A DNA stretch of 58,436 nt from Crocinitomicaceae bacterium. Lineage in GTDB: Bacteria; Bacteroidota; Bacteroidia; Flavobacteriales_D; Crocinitomicaceae. Position 1 is the first letter of the stretch, and each line of letters starts with the position of its first letter. This document shows, in pieces, positions 45,398-54,126 of this stretch. Below the pieces are notes generated by a model. It was not told the origin of the DNA. It saw only the letters and a list, made by a program, of their open reading frames with translations, and made no database searches. The position numbers and the translations under genes were made by a program. The stretch spans positions 1 to 58,436 of the forward strand of contig JAHEMJ010000008.1 of the NCBI GenBank assembly GCA_024643725.1, read 5' to 3'.

Positions 45398-47243
45398 TAA
45401 TTCTAGTTTGGTTTTGACTTGTTTTTACGACAAGAAAATATTCTCCGGCCTCCAATGCTCCTTGATTGAAAGAAAAGGCATTTTTTCCTGTAAAGGACAT
45501 TCCTTTAAATAGACTTTGAATTTGTTTACCTTCTGAACTGAATATCAGTACCTCTATCATCTCTGCCTGTTTAGAATCAAATTCGAGATGATATTGTTGT
45601 ACAATGGGGTTTGGATATATTTTAACTTTATTGTCAGTTGATACTTCGTTTATTCCGTTAGAATTTACTCCAATCTCGGCAATCCAAGTGTCCCAAACAT
45701 TGTCAACATTCCCGAACATGCCATTTACCCATACCTTGGGATTTTGTGCGTTATATTGACGACATGTTCCAGTGTAATCTCCCCATCTTTCTGTAGAAGA
45801 AATCATATCCACATAACCTTCACCTTCTTTAACAATCGTACTTGCAGACCAATTCATGTTGTCGTCGCAATTGACCACGTTACATTGTGGATAGATACTT
45901 GAGCCACTTCTAAGAAAGGATATCATGACTGATTTATCATTGGCATTACTTCCAAAAGAAGCAATCGATGGATACGAATAATCGCATGTTCCAGAAAGTC
46001 CAAATGTTGAAGATGTGTTGGTAAGTGCACTCACATTAAGTCGATTATAGTTGATCCCGTTCCATCCTCCACCAATATCGGAATGAAAAACAAAATGAAT
46101 CAATCCATTCAAATAGAAACCACTTTGAGTTCTACAATCACCATTATCTAATAAATCACTGGAGCCAAGTTGATTGGCGTCTGCTGCCGGGGAATATGAA
46201 TTCGTATTTACTACATAATGATTTAAGGATGGATTATTATGTAAATCATCGGTTAAATCATATAAATGTAAAATACTACCTCCAGTATGTTCGCTAGAAA
46301 CTAAATAGCATCCTGGCCCATATCCTCCGTTTTGACCATAACTTACAGGCAGCAAAGTGAAAGGACTTCCAGGAATATTATACCAGAAATTCCAATCTAG
46401 TCCTGAGCCAGAATATCCACTTGCTTTATTAATTTGATAAAGGACAGATTCATTATAGCCACCCGTTTCGTAAAATAAATTCCCCGAAATATATAATTCG
46501 TTTGTTGAAATCGCCATTTTGGGGTAGTCAAACCACGAGCCATCCATTAATGGGTTACCTGTTATTGCATATTTCCACCAACCATCAATTGAAGGATTAT
46601 TGGATTTGGAAAAACAGATGCACAATTTTGATCCTGCTGCTGTACCCGAACTTTCTTGAAAAAATAGAATAAAACGATCTTGTTGATTATCATAAATTAC
46701 AACCGGATCACAAACTTCTTGAATAGATGGAACATTGAAGAAGGATACAAAATCGTTATAGTAAAGTAAGGTTCCTTGTGAATCATCAATTTCTAATATG
46801 CTATTCGAAACACTTACAATTATGCCGTTGTTGGAAATAGCTAAATGGTTATCCATTGGTGTGGAGCCATCATTTAAATTTCCTAACCAGTTAGCTCCTA
46901 TTATTGGAGTGCTTTTTAAAGTAGAACCTTCATCTTCGCCTTTCGATTCTGATTTGTTTTTCAGTTTTTCAGTTTTGATTTCTTCTAATAGCTCTTCGTT
47001 TTTTGTTTCAGGATGAAACTCAATCATTTCCTTCTTTTTTACTAGAATCGGAAGCCATTTTAGGTCGGAAGATTTGACAGTTGTGGATCCTAAACAAGGA
47101 CTTATAATGATATCAGATTTCGTGGCATTTCCAATGCTTTTGGATAGGTCCATCAACGGTTTCATTTCTTGTGAATAGACTTGTTTATTACGGATGATTG
47201 AAAGAAAACTGGCAATCGTAATGATTATATGAATTAGTTTCAT
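45366..47243 (-). CDS. T9SS-secreted protein, propeller-like, type A sorting domain
   Basis: A 625-aa exported protein (signal peptide to about residue 24, VYSQ). After a charged linker (ETKNEELLEEIKTEKLKNKS) a long beta-rich domain covers about 110-535 with sialidase/propeller-like strands (PMDNHLAISNNGIIVSVSN; DPVVIYDNQQDRFILFFQES; WFDYPKMAISTNELYISGN). The C-terminal 75 residues (KVKIYPNPIVQQYHLEFD to RINEKIIIVGSH) are a type A T9SS sorting domain. It is the first gene of the operon facing the XRE regulator, 21 nt after a palindromic operator. Substrate or binding partner unknown. Confidence 0.82.
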   Translation of the reverse strand: MKLIHIIITIASFLSIIRNKQVYSQEMKPLMDLSKSIGNATKSDIIISPCLGSTTVKSSDLKWLPILVKKKEMIEFHPETKNEELLEEIKTEKLKNKSESKGEDEGSTLKSTPIIGANWLGNLNDGSTPMDNHLAISNNGIIVSVSNSILEIDDSQGTLLYYNDFVSFFNVPSIQEVCDPVVIYDNQQDRFILFFQESSGTAAGSKLCICFSKSNNPSIDGWWKYAITGNPLMDGSWFDYPKMAISTNELYISGNLFYETGGYNESVLYQINKASGYSGSGLDWNFWYNIPGSPFTLLPVSYGQNGGYGPGCYLVSSEHTGGSILHLYDLTDDLHNNPSLNHYVVNTNSYSPAADANQLGSSDLLDNGDCRTQSGFYLNGLIHFVFHSDIGGGWNGINYNRLNVSALTNTSSTFGLSGTCDYSYPSIASFGSNANDKSVMISFLRSGSSIYPQCNVVNCDDNMNWSASTIVKEGEGYVDMISSTERWGDYTGTCRQYNAQNPKVWVNGMFGNVDNVWDTWIAEIGVNSNGINEVSTDNKVKIYPNPIVQQYHLEFDSKQAEMIEVLIFSSEGKQIQSLFKGMSFTGKNAFSFNQGALEAGEYFLVVKTSQNQTRINEKIIIVGSH

Positions 47244-47259
47244 TTAATAAATTTTAAAT

Positions 47260-47267
47260 CAAATGTA
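47260..47267 (-). promoter_or_regulatory. -7 element for the five-gene secreted-protein operon
   Basis: On the minus strand TACATTTG matches TAnnTTTG, 16 nt before the ATG at 47243. Its first bases are the edge of the palindrome at 47264-47282. A TTTG lies upstream but with short spacing (13 nt). Confidence 0.5.
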
Positions 47268-47282
47268 CAATAATATTGTACA
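47264..47282. promoter_or_regulatory. Perfect 19-bp palindromic operator candidate
   Basis: TGTACAATAATATTGTACA: two 9-bp arms, TGTACAATA and TATTGTACA, around a single A. It lies in the 104-nt space between the divergent XRE regulator and the secreted-protein operon and overlaps the operon -7 element. Size and symmetry fit binding of a dimeric HTH protein, most simply the XRE product acting as repressor. Confidence 0.7.
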
Positions 47283-47347
47283 AAAGTGTCTAATTAAATA
47301 AGCAAAAATTTCAAATTTAATCTAAAGGCAATACGCAATTTTGTTCC

Positions 47348-47656
47348 ATGCAAGAAATTCACATTGGCAATGAAATAAAAAAGGTGTTGGATGCAAGCGA
47401 TGTGTCTGTGTCTGAATTTGCCAAGCGAATCAATAAATCGAGGGGAAATGTTTATTCCATCCTTTCTCGAAAATCCATCGATACTGATTTACTGCGAAAC
47501 ATTAGTCAAGTATTGAATTTTGACTTTTTTCTTCTTTTTAGTGAAACCTTTGATACCCTAAGCCATCGGCTTAAAAAACTCGAAAAAGAAAATCAACTGG
47601 TATCGACACTGAACGACCTTTTAATGGAAAAGTACGGGGAAAATCCCCAAAATTAA
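47348..47656 (+). CDS. XRE-family HTH regulator with C-terminal coiled coil
   Basis: A 102-aa DNA-binding protein. Residues about 6-62 form an XRE/Cro-like helix-turn-helix domain (IKKVLDASDVSVSEFAKRIN, then KSRGNVYSILSRKSIDTDLL and RNISQVLNFDFF). From about 66 a heptad-like helix (FDTLSHRLKKLEKENQLVST) should dimerise. It is divergent from the five-gene operon at 43390-47243, with the palindrome between them, so it probably controls that operon and perhaps itself. A near-consensus CAATTTTG just upstream may be its -7 element. Its stop is 5 nt from the stop of the convergent 1408-aa protein. Confidence 0.85.
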   Translation: MQEIHIGNEIKKVLDASDVSVSEFAKRINKSRGNVYSILSRKSIDTDLLRNISQVLNFDFFLLFSETFDTLSHRLKKLEKENQLVSTLNDLLMEKYGENPQN

Positions 47657-47661
47657 AGTCT

Positions 47662-50600
47662 CTATTTTTTAGAAATCACAGCGAAAAATCCTTGTTCAAA
47701 CGAATCAGGATTGGTTTGCTCATTTGGATAATAGATGTAAAAATAGGTTCCGTCGATAAATTCACTTGGACTGAAATGATTGAGGTAAGGTGCAGATTCA
47801 TACATGATGTTTCCCCAACGATTTAGAATGATGAGGTGGTTGTAGGGTTGATTCAAGGCATTTTCAATCAGGAAGATGTCGTTGATGCCATCACCGTTTG
47901 GCGTCACCACATTTGGAATGATTGGTGTGCAATCCATTCCAATGATTTCAACGCTGTCACTGATGGAACAACCAAATGTATTGCTGGCTTGGATGATGTA
48001 CATCCCCGGGGAATTCACCGTTAAAAATTCCGGGTGCGCTGCATTGTAGGGAACATTCCAATGGATCGATAAATTGCTTGGGCTGAATTGAAGCTGTATA
48101 CTTGGATTTCCTGACTCTTCGCTTGTACAAATGAGGGTGTCCGATGCCTGAAGGGAATACTGGAATGTACCATCACTGATGAGTAAACTGTCGCTGCGTT
48201 GTTCTGCACAACGTCCATATTGAATGAAATAAACACCTGGAGCATTCACTTGGAGATCCACATGTGTGCTATCTCCATTGAACCATTCAAACCACGTGTC
48301 ATTTTCTTGATTGAAATGGAGGTTGATTGCACCATCGTCACACCAAACGGTTGGACCACTTAACACACTACTCATTAACGAATCATAAATGAAAATGGTA
48401 GATGCGCTGTAGATATTTGGACATTCAGGACTTACATAACTCACTAAAATTGACGTGTTTTCTTGGATGTTGTTCAGTGCTAAATTGGAGGAACTAGACA
48501 ATATGCTTGTGTCCAAATCATACCAATTCATGGCGTATCCACTCAAATCGCTTAACACAATGCTATCGTGAATACATACCGTATCCGTAAAAATCGGCGG
48601 TGGAATATTTTCGACATAAGATCCGATGTGAATGGTGTTGGAAGTGCTTTGACAACCATATAAATTGGTCACAATGGCGGAATAATCTCCCGGGATATTC
48701 GCGATAAGTTGGTTCGTAGCACTTGAATTCGTTGGCAGCCATTCGTAATTTGCATTCAGTTCAGAACCTGTAAGAACGGTGGATTCGGTATAACAAAGCA
48801 TCGTGTCCACTGTACTGATGGAAACTTGAAAACTCCCGTCGATGATTTCGACTGTGTCTGAAATGAGGATATTACATTGCTCAATGCTGACGCCGTAAAA
48901 TCCGGGCTGCGTGACCTGAATGGTGTTACTGTTGGATGGCGTTGGCCACCAATTCACCGTCGGATTTCCGCTGTATATGGCCATAATCTCAATGGTGTTG
49001 TTTCCGCACAGAATGTTGGATGGAATGACTTGAATCGATGGACTTACATACGGAATAATTTGTACGTTCGGACTTGTGAGTTGACATCCACTGGAATCTA
49101 TCGCTACACAATAATAAGTTCCGTCCTGAGTTCCGAAAATGCTTGGAGTTGTATTCGGAAGTTGTCCATTGGGTCCAATCCATGTGTAGGAAGCAAAAGT
49201 CGATTGGACTCCCATGAAGATGGAGTCGCCTGGACAAAGTAGGGCGTCAATCGGATTCATAGTGATGGTGGGGAGATCTGCAAATTGGACGTAAATGGAA
49301 GACCCAGAACTGTATGGACAACCGCTAATCGGATCGATGAAACTTCCTTCAAATTGATAAACCCCACCTGCATCTACGGCAATGCTGTCGCCGTCCTGAC
49401 TTTGCCAAATGATCCCTTGACCATTCAATGGGGCGGTGGATAAATTCCATTGAAATCCAGCTTGTGGATTCACAGCGCTGAGAATGGTAGAGTCTCCTGG
49501 ACAAAGAGTACTATTACCAAGCAATACGGGAGGCGGAATGGAGACAGAAAAGGGAACGACATAGAAGGAGTCAGAAACAAAGTAATTATTTAAAACGGTG
49601 TCGCAATTGCCTAAATAACCCACTGAAAATGAAGCTGAAACTTGAAACCATTGAGGACTCGTGACTGTTGCGCCGACTGCATAAGAGTTATATAAGACGG
49701 AGCTAACTCCATTGATAATCCATTCTGCAGAATAGACTTCAAAGGGACTCTCAAAGGATTGTGAGAGAAATAAATTGGGATTTGTCAGGCTGTCGGTCAG
49801 GAAAAAAGTAACAATGTTATTACAAACATAAATGGTGTCAAGCCCAGGCATGATGGCGGGTATCATCGGTGGAACGGTTGGACTTGCCTCAGCCATGTTC
49901 AAATTGATGATGCCAAGTTGACCACAACCATCTTGCATCACAGAGACAAAATAGGTGTTCGATTGACTGGCTTCATAAGGACCTAGTCCGCTACCCGTTA
50001 CATTTGGTCCAACGTTTAAAGTACAGCCCTGACATAAATTTTGAAAATTGAAAACAAGGTTATGCGGAAGGCAGTTGTAAGTGGCATACATTTCACCTGG
50101 TTGATTCACAAAAAGATTCATCGTATCGGAATAAAGTGGCAAGGGTGGATTCGCATGAATGTCCACGTAGATGGAATCTAGCCAAGCGCTACATTGGTCC
50201 AATCGTTCGATTTCTACCCAATAATAACCTGAACTATTGACCGTAATGGTAGGCGTTGTTTCTGAACTGCTCCAATTGTAGGTATACAAGGGATCAAAAT
50301 ACGTGTTGGCTGTTTGATTGTATTCACTATAATCTAGATCTCCCGCTTCACAAAACACGACGGTATCTAGGCCTTCGTTTATGGCACCAATTAAGGAATC
50401 ATTTTGAATAAAGTAATTGAGGTCGTGGTTGTCAGCGGCGAGACAATTCGTGATAAATCCTGATTTAACGCTGCTGTATAATTCAAAATTATTGGTCGAG
50501 CTTTCGTAACTTAAAGCGGTAGCTTCTTGAGCGGCAAGTACATTCACCGTTAGTGAACTCGGAAAAAACAGCTGTTCGGAATGATAGCCCACAAAAACTG

Positions 50601-51888
50601 GATTTAAATTTCCATAAGCGGCAATTCCTTGTCCAAGATCATCTTTTTGACTTCCCGCTTGTTTGCTCCAATTTAATGTCCCACTCGCGTTTAGGGCAAT
50701 GGTGAATACATCTCCGAATCCAACTGAATTCCACATGCCGTCGTGATTTCCGGGAAGACTGCGCAATTCGTCGAAAGAACAATTAAAAAATCCTGTGATG
50801 AAAATACCGTTGGATGGATTCGTTGCAATCGATTTTGCGCTAAGTGGATTGTTGGAGCCAAAAGTTTTTGACCATTGATAAACGCCTGATTCATTTGTTT
50901 TGAGGATAAACATACGGTCAGTATAGGTACTCGTAATCGTATTTCCAGGATTTGAATAGGTCATCGTTGAACTGAAATCACCGCAGATGACCACTTGATG
51001 ATCGTTCCCGATGGCCAGATCATTGGGTAGGACAGACCCCGCTTTCATTGTTTCTAAGAATTGGAAGGTTCCGGAATTGTCTAGTTTCGCAAGAAAGCCC
51101 ACATTGTTCGTGGAATTCGTAATCGTTTGATTGGCGAAGGAAAAATTAGAAGAGAATTGTCCGCAAACGAATACTTGTAACTGGTCATTTACGGCAACGG
51201 CCGTACCCTTATCATTCTTATTGCTTGCGCCAATTTTTACCCAGGTAGGTGTTCCGTTCGAAGTGTACTTGGACACAAACATGTCGGAGCTCGATTGCAT
51301 AGTAAATGGATCGATTAAACTCGTAAATGCTTGTCCTTGAAGGATGGATGAACCCGTAAAATTCCCTGTCAGCAAGACATTATTTTGTAAGTCAATAGCA
51401 ATGCCGTTTGCAACTTCGGAGCCCAATCCACCTTCTTGACGTAGCCATTGTGTTTGTCCAACATCGTTTGTTTTAACGATAAAAATATCCTGCGAATTAT
51501 TTTGAGCTGTGATGGTGAAATTGTCCGCGTGAAATTGATTGGTGAAGGTACCCGTGATAACAGGGCAATTATCAGGTCCAATGGCAATGTCCAATGCTCT
51601 GTCGAACCCATTTCCTGTAAAATGTTTGACCCAAAGTATGTATCCAGTCGGACTATATTTTGCAAGGTAGACATCGCTACCGCCTTGTATGTTCGCAATC
51701 GAAAGGGTAGAGCTAAATTCACTATTTGCCGTGAGATGTCCACAAACGTAACTATTTCCATTGGCGTCATAAGCCACGGATTTCGCTTCACTTGCATAAT
51801 TGCTATTGATGGTCCAACCCCAATCCTGAGCATACGATGAGAACGCTTGGAAAATGCAACAGAAGAAGAGCGATTTTATAATGCTCAT
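47662..51888 (-). CDS. Giant SBBP/Ig-like surface protein with gliding-type (type B) T9SS sorting domain
   Basis: A 1408-aa exported protein (signal peptide MSIIKSLFFCCIFQAFSSYA). Residues about 25-450 are SBBP-type propeller repeats (NSYVCGHLTANSEFSSTLSI, DVYLAKYSPTGYILWVKHF; further units with GTF, GNF, GQF and GDF turns). About 520-1310 is a string of Ig/PKD-like beta domains (LCPGDSTILSAVNPQAGFQW; LLCPGDSIFMGVQS; YEWLPTNSSATNQLIANI). The end (TPIIPNVVTPNGDGINDIFL to FFAVISKK) is the type B gliding-associated C-terminal domain. Such proteins are usually adhesins fixed to the surface by T9SS. No promoter was recognised upstream. Confidence 0.92.
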   Translation of the reverse strand: MSIIKSLFFCCIFQAFSSYAQDWGWTINSNYASEAKSVAYDANGNSYVCGHLTANSEFSSTLSIANIQGGSDVYLAKYSPTGYILWVKHFTGNGFDRALDIAIGPDNCPVITGTFTNQFHADNFTITAQNNSQDIFIVKTNDVGQTQWLRQEGGLGSEVANGIAIDLQNNVLLTGNFTGSSILQGQAFTSLIDPFTMQSSSDMFVSKYTSNGTPTWVKIGASNKNDKGTAVAVNDQLQVFVCGQFSSNFSFANQTITNSTNNVGFLAKLDNSGTFQFLETMKAGSVLPNDLAIGNDHQVVICGDFSSTMTYSNPGNTITSTYTDRMFILKTNESGVYQWSKTFGSNNPLSAKSIATNPSNGIFITGFFNCSFDELRSLPGNHDGMWNSVGFGDVFTIALNASGTLNWSKQAGSQKDDLGQGIAAYGNLNPVFVGYHSEQLFFPSSLTVNVLAAQEATALSYESSTNNFELYSSVKSGFITNCLAADNHDLNYFIQNDSLIGAINEGLDTVVFCEAGDLDYSEYNQTANTYFDPLYTYNWSSSETTPTITVNSSGYYWVEIERLDQCSAWLDSIYVDIHANPPLPLYSDTMNLFVNQPGEMYATYNCLPHNLVFNFQNLCQGCTLNVGPNVTGSGLGPYEASQSNTYFVSVMQDGCGQLGIINLNMAEASPTVPPMIPAIMPGLDTIYVCNNIVTFFLTDSLTNPNLFLSQSFESPFEVYSAEWIINGVSSVLYNSYAVGATVTSPQWFQVSASFSVGYLGNCDTVLNNYFVSDSFYVVPFSVSIPPPVLLGNSTLCPGDSTILSAVNPQAGFQWNLSTAPLNGQGIIWQSQDGDSIAVDAGGVYQFEGSFIDPISGCPYSSGSSIYVQFADLPTITMNPIDALLCPGDSIFMGVQSTFASYTWIGPNGQLPNTTPSIFGTQDGTYYCVAIDSSGCQLTSPNVQIIPYVSPSIQVIPSNILCGNNTIEIMAIYSGNPTVNWWPTPSNSNTIQVTQPGFYGVSIEQCNILISDTVEIIDGSFQVSISTVDTMLCYTESTVLTGSELNANYEWLPTNSSATNQLIANIPGDYSAIVTNLYGCQSTSNTIHIGSYVENIPPPIFTDTVCIHDSIVLSDLSGYAMNWYDLDTSILSSSSNLALNNIQENTSILVSYVSPECPNIYSASTIFIYDSLMSSVLSGPTVWCDDGAINLHFNQENDTWFEWFNGDSTHVDLQVNAPGVYFIQYGRCAEQRSDSLLISDGTFQYSLQASDTLICTSEESGNPSIQLQFSPSNLSIHWNVPYNAAHPEFLTVNSPGMYIIQASNTFGCSISDSVEIIGMDCTPIIPNVVTPNGDGINDIFLIENALNQPYNHLIILNRWGNIMYESAPYLNHFSPSEFIDGTYFYIYYPNEQTNPDSFEQGFFAVISKK

Positions 51889-52090
51889 AAAGGATTGAAA
51901 ATTAGCCTCAGTCGATATGAAGTAGTTGATTCCAGGTCAAATTACAGCGAACAACTGATTTCACATACTAAAATACAATATTTCTTGGTATTGCATTGAC
52001 ATCCATACGTTTTCAATGATTTTTTAGAATACATTCTAATCATGAAACAAAACATGGAAATAATGTTGATCTACCCCCTTAATACGTTGA

Positions 52091-52702
52091 TTATAGTAGC
52101 GCTAAACTGAAAATGTAAATCGTCAATCCGAAGAGTAGTAGGATGAGTAAAAATAGAGCGAGTTTAATAATCAATGCGAATCCGATGAATATTCCGATGA
52201 TTATCAAGGTGGCAATTAAGCCAAGGAGTAAGAGCCAGCCGATTGAATAAAGTAAGTCAATTCCGTCGTTGCTGTGTTGCTTGGAAACGTGTTTTTTCTG
52301 CTGAAACATTTCTTTGAAGTTTAATTGGGCAGGATGTTGATGGGGTATTGATTTGAATCGTTCCGTGGACTTTTCAACGAGGGGGTAGTTTTTTGCGTTG
52401 TTTTTTGAAAAAATTGCGCCTTCATTGGATGGATGAAACGAGGTGCGTTCTTGATTTTCCTCAGACTGAATAACCGTTTCACTTGATTGATGCTCATTCC
52501 AATTCGTTGTAACACGATTATTCTGGCGTTCCGCGTCTATGCTGAATTCTTCCGCTACAGATTCCTGTGATTTCACCTGGTGATTAAAGCCTTTCCATTG
52601 AACGTTGAATCCTGAACGATACAACCTTTTTTCGATGGTACAGGAACCTAGGAGGACTAAGATGCTTAAAATGAAAAGGGTATTTGAGAATGAGGTTTTC
52701 AT
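52091..52702 (-). CDS. Lipoprotein with three C-terminal hydrophobic stretches
   Basis: A 203-aa product. The start is set at ATG 52702 (MKTSFSNTLF), as an upstream start at 52762 would precede the -7 element. Lipobox VLLGSC, then CTIEKRLYRSGFNVQW, a motif seen in Bacteroidota lipoproteins of the form CxxEKRxYxxGxxVxW. A polar middle part (about 40-140) is followed by a very hydrophobic C-terminus (about 143-203: IGWLLLLGLIATLIIIGIFI and on), able to form two or three TM helices. A lipid anchor together with TM helices is unusual. Function unknown. Confidence 0.72.
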   Translation of the reverse strand: MKTSFSNTLFILSILVLLGSCTIEKRLYRSGFNVQWKGFNHQVKSQESVAEEFSIDAERQNNRVTTNWNEHQSSETVIQSEENQERTSFHPSNEGAIFSKNNAKNYPLVEKSTERFKSIPHQHPAQLNFKEMFQQKKHVSKQHSNDGIDLLYSIGWLLLLGLIATLIIIGIFIGFALIIKLALFLLILLLFGLTIYIFSLALL

Positions 52703-52724
52703 AGTAATTAGTAAATGAACAGTC

Positions 52725-52732
52725 CAAAGATA
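52725..52732 (-). promoter_or_regulatory. -7 element for the 52702 lipoprotein gene
   Basis: On the minus strand TATCTTTG matches TAnnTTTG, 22 nt before the ATG at 52702. A -33 partner is not clear. Confidence 0.45.
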
Positions 52733-52919
52733 ATCAGAAGAACTATTCGATGTAGGAAGCATGGAAGCGATTTGCGTTTAATCCACCAAATCTTACCGCC
52801 TTAATACTTCTCGTGCCAAGCAAATTTATCACCCTTGGAATGCCTATTTATTTCTTTATCGTGAATCAGGTTTAATTGGATACTAAGTTCACTTTAAATC
52901 AGTTGTTGAATGAAATCGT

Positions 52920-52950
52920 TTTGAAAGTCAACTAAAATTAAATAGTTTTG
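52920..52950 (+). promoter_or_regulatory. Bacteroidota consensus promoter, DNRLRE protein gene
   Basis: TTTG at 52920-52923, exactly 19 nt, then TAGTTTTG at 52943-52950. The ATG at 52991 follows after 40 nt. The promoter at 54064-54094 is nearly the same sequence. Confidence 0.8.
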
Positions 52951-52990
52951 AGATGGAATACACACCAATCAATTGTTTATTCCACTGAAA

Positions 52991-53884
52991 ATGAAACGAA
53001 TTTTATTGTTTATTCCTTTGTTGACCATGTCTGTCACCCTGTGGGGACAAGTGTTTGTCACCTTGCCAGTGAACTTTGATAGCCCGGTTGGGTATCACGA
53101 TGGATACAATACGGCAAATGTAAATTTCGGAAATGCGGCCCATGTATCAGCTCTGCAAATTCCGGGATATCACTATGGTGTAAATACTTGCAGAGGATTA
53201 ATGGCTTTTGATTTGTCGGGCATTCCCGTTGGATCAACGGTCATTTCAGCAAAGCTTAACTTGTACGCGTATACAGATTTCACGGTCGCGCCAATTCAGG
53301 ACGGACATTACGGTAACAACCAGAGTAAACTTTCACGAGTGACAAGTAATTGGAGCGAAAATACGGTGACGTGGAACACCCAACCTTCGGTTTCAAGTCT
53401 ACATGAAACAGTGTTGAATCAAAGTGTGACACAAGATCAAGATTACTTAAACATTAACGTGGCTTCGCTGGTACAAGACATGGTGAATAATCCCACAACG
53501 AGTTTCGGTTTCAGATTGGCCTTGGTCAATGAGGTCGTTACTTCTAGCCTTGCTTTTTGTAGTCAAGAGTACCCAGATCCAGCCAAAAGACCCACTTTAT
53601 TTGTGGAATACCGACTACCGTCGTCATCTGTTTCAGAATTCACGTATGAAGCGTTTACCATGTACCCGAATCCAGCACAAAACATGCTACATTTAAGCTT
53701 TCCAAACGCCGCTCACAACAGACGGATCACCTGTTTCGATATTCAAGGAAAGCGTGTCTTGGAGCTATCGAACGATGACCAAGAATTGGATGTAGATTTA
53801 TCGTCCTTATCCTCTGGAATCTTTACAATTTTTGTGGAAGAGTCCGCTGTTATGTATCAAGCAAAGAAGTTTTTTAAGCTTTAG
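52991..53884 (+). CDS. Secreted DNRLRE-domain protein with T9SS type A sorting domain
   Basis: A 297-aa exported protein starting at ATG 52991 (MKRILLFIPLLTMSVTLWGQ; the frame also opens at a TTG, 52973). Residues about 20-210 match the DNRLRE domain, a jelly-roll found in surface and matrix proteins: GLMAFDLSGIPVGSTVISAK, LNLYAY, VTSNWSENTVTWNTQPSVSS and DMVNNPTTSFGFRLAL. The last ~75 residues (FTMYPNPAQNMLHLSFPN to YQAKKFFKL) are a type A T9SS sorting domain. It has its own consensus promoter. Confidence 0.9.
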   Translation: MKRILLFIPLLTMSVTLWGQVFVTLPVNFDSPVGYHDGYNTANVNFGNAAHVSALQIPGYHYGVNTCRGLMAFDLSGIPVGSTVISAKLNLYAYTDFTVAPIQDGHYGNNQSKLSRVTSNWSENTVTWNTQPSVSSLHETVLNQSVTQDQDYLNINVASLVQDMVNNPTTSFGFRLALVNEVVTSSLAFCSQEYPDPAKRPTLFVEYRLPSSSVSEFTYEAFTMYPNPAQNMLHLSFPNAAHNRRITCFDIQGKRVLELSNDDQELDVDLSSLSSGIFTIFVEESAVMYQAKKFFKL

Positions 53885-54063
53885 GTATTAGCTTTTTCAA
53901 GTGGCACGAATTTGTCTAGGTAAGAATGAGTTGTTCATTTAGGACATAAAAAAAACGTAGAATATTCTGAAAAAAATTGAATTTCGCTCAAGAAGTTCTG
54001 CTTGATTGATGCGCAGCGATAAAGGTAATCAAGACAGTTACAGCAATGGATTTCCAAGAATCG

Positions 54064-54094
54064 TTTGAAAGACTAAAAAAAATAAATAGTTTTG
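54064..54094 (+). promoter_or_regulatory. Bacteroidota consensus promoter, 54127 gene
   Basis: TTTG at 54064-54067, exactly 19 nt, then TAGTTTTG at 54087-54094; ATG at 54127. The frame is open upstream to 54046, but that start would precede the promoter, so 54127 is preferred. Confidence 0.8.
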
Positions 54095-54126
54095 AAAAAA
54101 CATCATCATACAGTCCTGCTAAGCGA

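Noticed and set aside
51369..51840. Frames of 154 codons (minus, second frame) and 130 codons (plus) inside the 1408-aa protein gene
   Set aside because: Both are covered by the SBBP-repeat coding frame, which has clear repeats. They are shadows.
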